NCBI GenBank assembly: GCA_003955985.1
Contig: CP033784.1
Span: 2,108,001-2,172,000 of the forward strand
From: Corynebacterium jeikeium
GTDB taxonomy: Bacteria > Actinomycetota > Actinomycetes > Mycobacteriales > Mycobacteriaceae
Direction: 5' to 3'
Length of the DNA: 64,000 bases
Made by a program: the position numbers and the translations under genes. Below, one piece after another: positions 36,170 through 43,461 of this stretch. The notes under the pieces were generated by a model that was given only the letters and a program-made list of their open reading frames with translations, searched no databases and was not told the DNA's origin. Every line of letters begins with the position of its first letter. Position 1 is the first letter of the stretch.

Positions 36170-36465
36170 GGCGATAAAGTCTAAACCCCTATACGCCTTT
36201 GCACTCTATTGATACCTCCGGCCGCCACCCCAACTAGTGGGGATTGACGCAATTACCGTCGTCAAGCGGGAAAAATTTTGCGATTTCGGAGTGCTGTCTG
36301 CCGAACTTTTCACAGATAAATGACAGCGTTTACCCCTACCCTCCCCCACTCGGTAGATGACTGGGCAAAAATATTTCTAAAAACGTGACAGAAAACACCG
36401 ATACCAGTATTGTCTAAATTTAGTAATTCACGTCACACTTCAAGGATTTTGAAGGGAACAATCAC
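36170..36465. promoter_or_regulatory. Divergent promoter region purC / thiolase
   Basis: No gene fits here. It holds one GCTT-type word (minus strand, 36257-36267), an AT-rich stretch with the palindrome CTAAATTTAG (36414-36423), and a ribosome binding site GAAGGGA before the thiolase ATG. No T-run hairpin is visible. Confidence 0.5.
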
Positions 36466-37788
36466 ATGGCAGCTCAGGCCAACAATAACTCTCTGCGCCG
36501 CGCAGTCGTCGTCGGCGGTAACCGCATTCCGTTCGCTCGTTCTAATAAGGAATACGCTAACGAGTCGAACCAGGACATGCTGACCGCTGCAATCGACGGT
36601 CTCGTCGCCCGCTTCGGTATCGGCGGCGAACGCCTCGGTGCAGTCTCCGCCGGCGCTGTGCTGAAGCACTCCCGTGACTTTAACCTCACCCGTGAGTGTG
36701 TCCTCGGCTCCGCACTGGCGCCGGACACCCCGGCTTTCGACATTCAGATGGCATGTGCCACCGGCATGGAGGCCCTCAACTCTGTCTCCAACATGATTAA
36801 GCTGGGTCAGATTGACTCCGCTATCGCCGGCGGTGTGGACACCACCTCCGACGCTCCTATTGCTGTCAACGACCGTCTGCGCAAGATCCTGCTGGAGGCC
36901 AGCCGCCAGAAGTCCACTCTGGACATGGCAAAGGTCTTCCTGAAGGCTCGTCCGTCCGACCTGGCTCCGGACACTCCGTCGACCGGCGAGCCGCGCACTG
37001 GCCTGTCCATGGGTGAGCACCAGGCCATCACCACCGCCAAGTGGGGCGTTACCCGAGCTGAGCAGGATGAGCTCGCCGCCGCTTCCCACCAAAACATGGC
37101 AAACGCTTACGACGAGGGCTTCTTCACTGACCTCGTCACCCCGTACAAGGGCGTTTCCCGTGACACCAACATGCGCCCGGACTCCACCCCGGAGAAGCTG
37201 GCCAAGCTCAAGCCGGTCTTCGGCCGCGGCCTGGAAGCAGAGCCGACCATGACCGCCGGTAACTCCACTCCGCTTACCGACGGCGCCTCTGCCGTCCTCG
37301 TCTCCACCCCGGAGTGGGCCGCTGAGCGCGGTCTGCCGGTGCTTGCCGACGTCGTCGATTCCGAGGCAGCCGCAGTTGACTTTGTCCACGGCGACGAGGG
37401 TCTGCTGATGGCTCCGGCTTACGCCACCCCGCGCCTGCTGGCCCGCAACGGCTGGACCTTCGACGACTTCGACTTCTTCGAGATCCACGAGGCTTTCGCC
37501 GGCACCGTCCTGTCCACCATGAAGGCATGGGAGGACGAGGAGTTCTGCCGCACCAAGCTTGGGCTGGAAGGCCCGCTGGGCTCCATCCCGCGCGAGAAGC
37601 TCAACGTCAAGGGCTCTTCCCTGGCAGCCGGCCACCCATTCGCCGCTACCGGCGGCCGCATTGTGGCAGCCCTCGCCAAGATGCTGCGCCAGAAGGCAGA
37701 CGAGACCGGCAAGACCACTCGCGGCCTGATCTCCGTCTGTGCCGCGGGCGGCCAGGGTGTTGTCGCAGTTCTCGAGGCTCGCGTCTAA
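36466..37788 (+). CDS. fadA: Acetyl-CoA C-acyltransferase (thiolase), FadA2-like
   Basis: A 440-aa thiolase that cleaves or forms 3-ketoacyl-CoA. The nucleophile Cys97 is in FDIQMACATGMEAL. The other catalytic blocks are HEAFAGT, GHPFAATGGR and the second Cys in SVCAAGGQG. The codon choice looks strongly biased, as in highly expressed genes. A long-chain FabG and a MaoC-type hydratase follow in the same direction, matching the order fadA2-fabG4-htdX of mycobacteria. This suggests a reversible beta-oxidation or fatty acid elongation unit. Confidence 0.93.
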   Translation: MAAQANNNSLRRAVVVGGNRIPFARSNKEYANESNQDMLTAAIDGLVARFGIGGERLGAVSAGAVLKHSRDFNLTRECVLGSALAPDTPAFDIQMACATGMEALNSVSNMIKLGQIDSAIAGGVDTTSDAPIAVNDRLRKILLEASRQKSTLDMAKVFLKARPSDLAPDTPSTGEPRTGLSMGEHQAITTAKWGVTRAEQDELAAASHQNMANAYDEGFFTDLVTPYKGVSRDTNMRPDSTPEKLAKLKPVFGRGLEAEPTMTAGNSTPLTDGASAVLVSTPEWAAERGLPVLADVVDSEAAAVDFVHGDEGLLMAPAYATPRLLARNGWTFDDFDFFEIHEAFAGTVLSTMKAWEDEEFCRTKLGLEGPLGSIPREKLNVKGSSLAAGHPFAATGGRIVAALAKMLRQKADETGKTTRGLISVCAAGGQGVVAVLEARV

Positions 37789-37835
37789 AAGCGCACCACC
37801 GATAAAGACACTTTTACTTTCAAGGAGAATTTTCC

Positions 37836-39194
37836 ATGACCGATAAGTACCAGGAACTCGTCAACGGTGGTCCGCTCACTGGACTGGCTAAAGCCGCTGG
37901 CCTGCCACAGCCACCGTTCCTGCGCCGCCACAAGCCGGGCGGTCCGCTGCTGAACAACGACAAGGTGCTCGTCACCGGCGAGGGTGCAGATGCAGACGCA
38001 GTTGCAGCTCAGCTGACAGAGTGGGGCCTGCAAGTTCGTCGTGGCAACGCCGCTGACGACAAGATTGGTGCCATTGTCCTCGTCGCCACCGAGGCTAAGC
38101 GCCCGTCAGAGCTGCAGGGCCCAGTGCTCGCTGCTGCAAAGCACATGCGCAAGCTGGACAAGGGTGGCCGCATCGTCACCGTCTCCCGCGCCAAGGATGC
38201 TCACCACAACGCAACTCCGGCCGAGATTGCTGAGAACGCTGTCGCCGGTGGTATCGAGGGCCTGATTCGCTCCCTCGGCCACGAGGTTCGTGGCGGCTCC
38301 ACCGCTAACGGCATCCTCGTTGCTCCGGGTGTCTCGGTCACCGCCCCGTCCGTGATTTCCTCCCTGCACTTCTTCCTCTCCGGCCGCTCGGCCTTCATCG
38401 ACGGCCAGTTCCTCCGCGTCACCTCCGACGCTGGTGAGATTCCGGCCGACTGGGATAAGCCGCTGGCTGGCAAGGTTGCCGCTGTCACCGGTTCCGCCCG
38501 TGGTATCGGCGCCGCTATCGCTCGTCAGCTCAAGGCTGACGGCGCAGAGGTCATCGTCATCGACGTTCCGCAGGCTGGCGAGGCGCTGTCCAAGGTTGCC
38601 AACGAGCTCGGTGGCCTGGCTCTGCAGCAGGACATCACTGCCGACGACGCCGGCAACGCCATTGCCGATGCTGCTGTGGCCCGCTACGGCCGCCTGGACA
38701 TCGTCATCCACAACGCAGGTATCACCCGCGACAAGATGTTCGCCAACATGGACGACGCCAAGTGGGGCTCGGTCATCGCCGTCAACATCGAGGCTCAGCT
38801 GAAGATGAACGAGCAGCTGCTGAACCACAAGGCCTTCGAGAAGGCTCCGCGTATTGCCACCATGGCTTCCACCTCCGGTATCGCAGGTAACCGCGGTCAG
38901 ACCAACTACGCCACCTCCAAGGCCGGTGTTATCGCAATGGTCGAGGCTTACGCTGAGGAGTTCGCTAAGCGCGGCGGCAACATCAACGCTGTTGCTCCGG
39001 GCTTCATCGAGACCGACATGACCGCTGCCATTCCGTTCGTCAATCGCCAGGTTGCTCGACGCGTGAACTCGCTGCAGCAGGGTGGCCAGCCGGGCGATGT
39101 CGCCCAGGCAATCGCCTTCCTGGTCTCCGACCGCGCGCTCGGTGTCAATGGCCACGTCCTGCGCGTCTGTGGTCAGAACATCGTCGGCGCCTAA
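37836..39194 (+). CDS. fabG: Long-form 3-oxoacyl reductase, FabG4-like
   Basis: A 452-aa two-domain short-chain dehydrogenase. The N-terminal 200 residues are a Rossmann-like domain without a clear cofactor motif. The C-terminal domain has VTGSARGIGAAIARQL (cofactor loop), IVIHNAGITRDKMF, and the catalytic Ser and Tyr/Lys of ASTSGIAGNRGQTNYATSK. This is the high-molecular-weight FabG form that reduces 3-ketoacyl-CoA with NADH in mycobacteria. AAGGAG precedes the ATG. It is 47 bases after the thiolase, so it is in the same operon. Confidence 0.92.
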   Translation: MTDKYQELVNGGPLTGLAKAAGLPQPPFLRRHKPGGPLLNNDKVLVTGEGADADAVAAQLTEWGLQVRRGNAADDKIGAIVLVATEAKRPSELQGPVLAAAKHMRKLDKGGRIVTVSRAKDAHHNATPAEIAENAVAGGIEGLIRSLGHEVRGGSTANGILVAPGVSVTAPSVISSLHFFLSGRSAFIDGQFLRVTSDAGEIPADWDKPLAGKVAAVTGSARGIGAAIARQLKADGAEVIVIDVPQAGEALSKVANELGGLALQQDITADDAGNAIADAAVARYGRLDIVIHNAGITRDKMFANMDDAKWGSVIAVNIEAQLKMNEQLLNHKAFEKAPRIATMASTSGIAGNRGQTNYATSKAGVIAMVEAYAEEFAKRGGNINAVAPGFIETDMTAAIPFVNRQVARRVNSLQQGGQPGDVAQAIAFLVSDRALGVNGHVLRVCGQNIVGA

Positions 39195-39247
39195 GCGAAG
39201 CCACGGCTTCCGCATAGGCTCCCGATAAGGAGGAAAGAGGAAAACTT

Positions 39248-40210
39248 ATGGCTAAGACCCTGGACGCCATTCCCAATCTGGTTCCGCTCTACGCCAAGGC
39301 AGCCGCTGGTTCGACAAAGAAGCGCCCGAACTCCACCGAAATCAAGGTCGATGAACTAGCGGTCAAGGGTGTCACTGTCGATGCCGACCGCGACCAGGAC
39401 TTCCGCGACGTCGTTGGCGCCCCGAAGTCTGAGCAAGCGTTCTTCGGCCACATCCACGCCCTAATCATGCCCATTCAGATGGAGCTAATGGCTGCGGACG
39501 ATTTCCCGCTGCCGATGATGGGCCTGGTCCACACCGAGAACACCTACCGCGAAATCTCGCCTGTCACACTCGGTGGCAAGGTTGATATCGCGGTGAAGGT
39601 TGCCGCATTCCGCGCTCACCGCTCGGGCACTGAGGTTGTTCTGGAGTCGACTGTTACATCGTCCACATCCGGCGCCACCTTGGTCGAGGAGCAGTCGGTG
39701 TACCTGGCCAAGGGCGTTCGCCTAAAGGAGGCGGAGGGCTTCGAAGAGGTCCAGGCACAGCGTGAGGCCATCAAGTCCGGCGCCGAGACCATCAAGCGCG
39801 AGCAGTTCAAGGTCCCCTTCCCCACTGCCCAGTGGAAGCTGGCTGGCAACACCGGCCGCAAGTGGGCCAAGGTTTCCGGTGACTGGAACCCGATTCACAT
39901 CACCTCTGTCTCCGCGAAGGCTCTGGGCATGCCAGCAGCGATTGCACACGGCATGTACACCGCCTCCCGCGCACTGGCTGAGGCACAGGTTCTGCCGGGT
40001 CAGTCGTACGAGTTCCAGATTTCCTTCGGTGCGCCGGTCGTTCTGCCGACCACCATCAACGTCGCACTCACCCACACCGGTGACGGTGCAGGTGCTGCTC
40101 ACAACCTGACTGATAGCAGCTCCAACATCGGCCGTGCAGTCAACATCGTCGCGTGGGATCGCAAGAAGAAGCGTCCGCACTTCACCGGAAGTGTTCGCCC
40201 GCTGAAGTAG
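39248..40210 (+). CDS. MaoC-type (3R)-hydroxyacyl dehydratase, HtdX-like
   Basis: A 320-aa double-hotdog hydratase. The C-terminal domain has the hydratase-2 signature: GDWNPIHITSVSAKALGMP followed by AIAHGMYTASRALAE, with the catalytic Asp and His. The N-terminal hotdog domain is degenerate and probably structural. It dehydrates 3-hydroxyacyl thioesters and completes the thiolase-reductase-dehydratase set. AGGAGG lies before the ATG. The operon ends at the terminator 40229-40297. The mycobacterial neighbour fadE5 (acyl-CoA dehydrogenase) is not present here. Confidence 0.9.
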   Translation: MAKTLDAIPNLVPLYAKAAAGSTKKRPNSTEIKVDELAVKGVTVDADRDQDFRDVVGAPKSEQAFFGHIHALIMPIQMELMAADDFPLPMMGLVHTENTYREISPVTLGGKVDIAVKVAAFRAHRSGTEVVLESTVTSSTSGATLVEEQSVYLAKGVRLKEAEGFEEVQAQREAIKSGAETIKREQFKVPFPTAQWKLAGNTGRKWAKVSGDWNPIHITSVSAKALGMPAAIAHGMYTASRALAEAQVLPGQSYEFQISFGAPVVLPTTINVALTHTGDGAGAAHNLTDSSSNIGRAVNIVAWDRKKKRPHFTGSVRPLK

Positions 40211-40228
40211 TTGACGCGAAAGCGCTGT

Positions 40229-40297
40229 AGAAAACGCCGCGTTTTGGAAAACCAGTCTCCTCATCGACTGGGTCTTTCCAAGGCGCGGCGTTTTTGT
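40229..40297 (+). terminator. Terminator of the fad/fab/htd operon
   Basis: Long near-perfect arms: AAAACGCCGCG with CGCGGCGTTTTT outside, and TTGGAAA/TTTCCAA and CCAGTC/GACTGG inside. It ends in a T run. The spacer 40298-40525 beyond it has no gene, only a C10 run near 40359-40368. Confidence 0.85.
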
Positions 40298-40499
40298 TTT
40301 CCCAGTTGTGCTTTTGCCCAGGGCACGACTGGAGCCCCTCCGAGAGACACCGCCTCCTCCCCCCCCCCGGCCGGCAACCCCGCCACTTTCCCGACTTGAA
40401 AATCAGCTGCTGGGTTTTTCCGCCGTTAATGCAGAGTCGCGGCTTTACTTCGCAATTGCGTGACTAAGCACTTTTCAACCGCATGTAGGCAACGCCTTG

Positions 40500-40547
40500 T
40501 TGACACCCCATTCACTCCTCTATTCTATGTTCAATCCATTGAACATA
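40500..40547 (+). promoter_or_regulatory. Promoter and palindromic operator of the nrdI-nrdF operon
   Basis: TTGACA (40500-40505) and TATTCT (40521-40526) make a fair -35/-10 pair with a 15-base spacer. A perfect palindrome with 10-bp arms, TATGTTCAAT and ATTGAACATA around CC (40526-40547), starts at the -10 and ends one base before the AGGAGG of nrdI. A protein bound there would block both transcription start and ribosome access. It does not look like the NrdR box (tandem ACACTATATATTGTGT-type), so the regulator is unknown. Confidence 0.65.
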
Positions 40548-40559
40548 GGAGGTAATCGA

Positions 40560-41024
40560 GTGTCTTCATCATCGAAGACGCCGCTGACTTTCACGGAACT
40601 CCCACCGGAGGAGTCACCCCGAATCGTGTACTTCTCCAGTGCTTCTGAAAACACTCACCGGTTCGTCCAAAAGCTGGCTCAACCAGCAGCACGCATCCCG
40701 TTACATCCGCGAAAAGACGGAATGATTCGCGTTTGCAGCCCATTTGTCCTGATCACACCGACTTATGGTGGCGGATGTCGGCGCCGCGCGGTACCTAAGC
40801 AAGTCATCGCTTTTCTCAACGACGAAACCAACAGGAGTTTCATCCGCGGTGTCATCACCTCGGGCAACACAAATTTCGGCACCGACTTTTGCATAGCCGG
40901 AGCCATCATTTCTGCAAAATGCCAGGTTCCGGAGCTATACCACTATGAGCTACTGGGGACAGACCACGATGTGGAAAACGTCAAAGAGGGCCTGGAAAAA
41001 TTCTGGAGGAGCGCTACTTCTTGA
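40560..41024 (+). CDS. nrdI: Class I ribonucleotide reductase flavodoxin NrdI
   Basis: NrdI is a small FMN protein that supplies superoxide to the NrdF subunit. The 154-aa frame starts at GTG 40560, eight bases after AGGAGG. FMN is held by the SSASENT loop (residues 26-32) and by the block LITPTYGGG. The next loop reads [10 protein letters not shown] (73-82), where class Ib NrdI proteins usually have Gly/Thr-rich residues followed by GAVP. NGxxxN-type blocks [10 protein letters not shown] and [14 protein letters not shown] are conserved. It overlaps nrdF by four bases (TTGA). Confidence 0.9.
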   Translation: MSSSSKTPLTFTELPPEESPRIVYFSSASENTHRFVQKLAQPAARIPLHPRKDGMIRVCSPFVLITPTYGGGCRRRAVPKQVIAFLNDETNRSFIRGVITSGNTNFGTDFCIAGAIISAKCQVPELYHYELLGTDHDVENVKEGLEKFWRSATS

Positions 41025-42025
41025 ACATCTACAGCTATTCAACTACGCCACCGTCTTTTCGAAAGGACCCAGCTGCCCGCCTTCGGCCAATCAACTGGAA
41101 CCGAGTGCAAGATGACAAAGATCTCGAAGTGTGGAATCGCCTAACAGCAAATTTTTGGCTGCCCGAAAAAGTTCCGCTGTCCAATGACCTTGCAGACTGG
41201 CGACGTCTCACCGATCTAGAACGCGAGCTGACCATGAAGGTCTTCACCGGACTGACCATGCTCGACACAGTCCAGGCGTCTGTCGGGGAGATTTCCCAAA
41301 TTCAAGATGCCCGCACCGAACATGAAGAGGCCGTCTACACGAATATCGCTTTCATGCAAGCAGTGCATGCAAAGTCTTATTCTTCAGTATTTTCTACGCT
41401 ATCCAATACCCCTGACATCGACGCTGCCTACCAATGGGCAGTCGCCAATGACATCCTGCAGGCTCGGTCAAAAGCTGTGCTCAAACACTATTACGGCGAC
41501 GTTCCACTCAAGCGAAAGGCGGCAGCAACGCTTCTTTCGTCCTTCTCGCTCTACGCCGGCTTCTACCTCCCGCTGCACTTCGCATCACGTGGCATCCTGA
41601 CCAATACCGCCGATATGGTGCGCCTGATTCTGCGTGACAAAGCTGTTCACGGCTATTACTCCGGCTACAAATTCCAGCGAGGCGTAGAAACCTACGACAC
41701 CGCCACGCAAACGCAGATGAAGGCTTTCGTCTTCGAACTTCTCGATGATCTATACCAGCTCGAACTGAGGTACTCCGAAGCCCTATACCAACCACTCGGG
41801 CTCTACGACGACGTTGCCAACTTCATTCGATACAACGCCAACAAAGCGCTCATGAACTTGGGATACCCGCAGCGGTTTAACCATGAAGAGACCGCCTTCA
41901 AGCCCGAAATTCTCGCCGCCCTCACCCCGGGGTCAGATGAAAACCACGACTTTTTCTCCGGTTCCGGCTCCGCATATGTCATCGGAAAAGCCGAAGACAC
42001 CGCAGATGAAGACTGGGATTTCTAA
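41021..42025 (+). CDS. nrdF: Ribonucleotide reductase radical subunit NrdF, class Ie QSK variant
   Basis: A 334-aa R2 protein very close to class Ib NrdF in its N-terminus ([20 protein letters not shown]) and C-terminal R1-binding tail (TADEDWDF). Aligned with Salmonella NrdF (from memory), Asp67, His101, Tyr105 and His195 are kept as Asp82, His116, Tyr120 and His210. The metal-binding Glu98, Glu158 and Glu192 are replaced by Gln113 ([10 protein letters not shown]), Ser173 ([11 protein letters not shown]) and Lys207 (RDKAVHGYY). This QSK set defines metal-free class Ie R2 proteins, which work with a DOPA radical made from the tyrosine with NrdI help. The TTG start overlaps the nrdI stop and follows GGAGGA. 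No nrdE is adjacent. Confidence 0.93.
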   Translation: MNIYSYSTTPPSFRKDPAARLRPINWNRVQDDKDLEVWNRLTANFWLPEKVPLSNDLADWRRLTDLERELTMKVFTGLTMLDTVQASVGEISQIQDARTEHEEAVYTNIAFMQAVHAKSYSSVFSTLSNTPDIDAAYQWAVANDILQARSKAVLKHYYGDVPLKRKAAATLLSSFSLYAGFYLPLHFASRGILTNTADMVRLILRDKAVHGYYSGYKFQRGVETYDTATQTQMKAFVFELLDDLYQLELRYSEALYQPLGLYDDVANFIRYNANKALMNLGYPQRFNHEETAFKPEILAALTPGSDENHDFFSGSGSAYVIGKAEDTADEDWDF

Positions 42026-42067
42026 ATCCACGTCTTTCCCCATACATCCTAAGAAAGGAACATTCGC

Positions 42068-42643
42068 ATGACTGCACAGATTTCTATCCTGGTAGGAAGC
42101 TTGCGTCGAGCCTCCTATGCACGAAAGATTGCACTCAAGGCAGCCACGTACTTCCCCGATGACTTCAAAGTCGACATCGTCGAGATTCGTGACCTCCCTC
42201 TCTACAACTTCGACTACGACGACCCCGCAGTGTCCGATATTGCGACTCCCGCGGAATACACCAGTTTCCGGGAAACCATTAAAGCCAGCGATGGCATCCT
42301 ATTTGTCACCCCAGAAAACAACCGCACAATTCCTGCAGCTCTGAAGAATGCCGTTGACATCGGATCTAAGCCCAACGGTGATGTGGCATGGAAGAACCTG
42401 CCCGCGGGAATTATCAGCCACTCCGTCGGCCGTATGGGAGGTTATAGCTCTCAGAAGAACTTGCGACTCGCGCTGTCGTACTTCGACATGCCGATGCTCG
42501 GTCAGCCAGAGGTCTTCCTGGGACAATCGCCAACACTCATTGACGAACAAGGAGAATTCACGTCGTCAAGCACTGAGGACTTTGTTCGCGACTACATCAA
42601 CAGATTTGCAGACCTAGTTCGAGAGCAGAGCCCACGCCACTAA
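42068..42643 (+). CDS. NAD(P)H-dependent FMN reductase
   Basis: A 191-aa flavodoxin-fold reductase: phosphate loop GSLRRASYARKIA (residues 10-22), PENNRTIPAALKNAVD (82-97) and GRMGGYSSQKNLRLAL (121-136). These are the three FMN-contacting blocks of the FMN_red family. It begins 42 bases after nrdF with AAAGGA upstream, so it is probably in the same transcript. NrdI must be reduced to make superoxide and its reductase is often unknown, so this protein is a good candidate, but that is inference. No terminator is obvious after it. Confidence 0.85.
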   Translation: MTAQISILVGSLRRASYARKIALKAATYFPDDFKVDIVEIRDLPLYNFDYDDPAVSDIATPAEYTSFRETIKASDGILFVTPENNRTIPAALKNAVDIGSKPNGDVAWKNLPAGIISHSVGRMGGYSSQKNLRLALSYFDMPMLGQPEVFLGQSPTLIDEQGEFTSSSTEDFVRDYINRFADLVREQSPRH

Positions 42644-42763
42644 CTGAAATCCCCTAATCAGCGCAGCGTTACTGGGGATATCGCCGTATGAAGATTCTTC
42701 ACTGACTAGGATCAAACGCTGCGTTCTCTGCACGGCTAGGCGCTCGTCGTTAGGCTCATTTTC

Positions 42764-43459
42764 ATGACTGTTTCTATCTCGGCCGTGATCGCGCTTAACG
42801 ACGACCCCCGCGCCGCTGCGCGGTTTTACGCCGAAGGTTTTCACTCCAACATCAAGCCCAACTCCACCACGCTCACCATCGGCGGGATGGACTTCGAACT
42901 CATTGAGAACGGGAACCGCCGATTAACCCCCGCTGTGTCTTTTATGGTGCGATTTGCCCCTGGTCAGGAAAACCAGCTACGCAGACTGTGGGAGCATCTG
43001 ATGGCGGGTGATGAAACCATCAACGGTGGTGCTACGCTCATGCCCCTGACCAGCTACGATTTCTCGCCGCTCTTTGGCTGGTTGGTCGACGGCAATGGGG
43101 TCAACTGGCAACTGATGATTGATTCCTTAACCAGCGGGGCTGCAAGCACGGATGCTGCCGCAAAGACAGCGAATCCCGCCGTTATTCCCTACTTCATGTG
43201 GACAGGCGACGAACCACAGGCTGCCGCCGCCACCGAGGTATACAACCGGCTTTTCGGGTCAGGGAATTTCATGACGCTCGACTCGCCGGGCATGCACAAT
43301 TTCACCTTCGGCGACGGTGTGGCGATGCGCCTCTCCAGCGATTCTGCCGAGGAGGTCGAAAGCGCCTGCCAAGCGCTTGGCCTAACAGGCGCTGAGGTTG
43401 CCGAGGGCACGGAAGCCGTCGTCAAGCCTGACCGATTCGGCGTGTACTGGACGCTCTAG
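42764..43459 (+). CDS. VOC/PhnB-like (glyoxalase-fold) protein
   Basis: A 231-aa protein with two glyoxalase-fold halves. The first half (residues 1-130) has the PhnB-like features FYAEGFHSN, GGMDFELIENGN and YDFSPLFGWLVDGNGVNWQL. The second (140-231) repeats the pattern in weaker form. These proteins bind metals or small molecules. No substrate can be named. ATG 42764 lies seven bases after TAGGCT, a -10-like hexamer, with no ribosome binding site, suggesting a leaderless message. It converges on the vWA gene with two bases between stops. Confidence 0.7.
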   Translation: MTVSISAVIALNDDPRAAARFYAEGFHSNIKPNSTTLTIGGMDFELIENGNRRLTPAVSFMVRFAPGQENQLRRLWEHLMAGDETINGGATLMPLTSYDFSPLFGWLVDGNGVNWQLMIDSLTSGAASTDAAAKTANPAVIPYFMWTGDEPQAAAATEVYNRLFGSGNFMTLDSPGMHNFTFGDGVAMRLSSDSAEEVESACQALGLTGAEVAEGTEAVVKPDRFGVYWTL

Positions 43460-43461
43460 CG

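Noticed and set aside
38106..39215. Open frame on the minus strand opposite the long FabG gene (369 codons)
   Set aside because: Antisense frame produced by strong codon bias in fabG. Its sequence is low in information (Val/Gly/Asp-rich).
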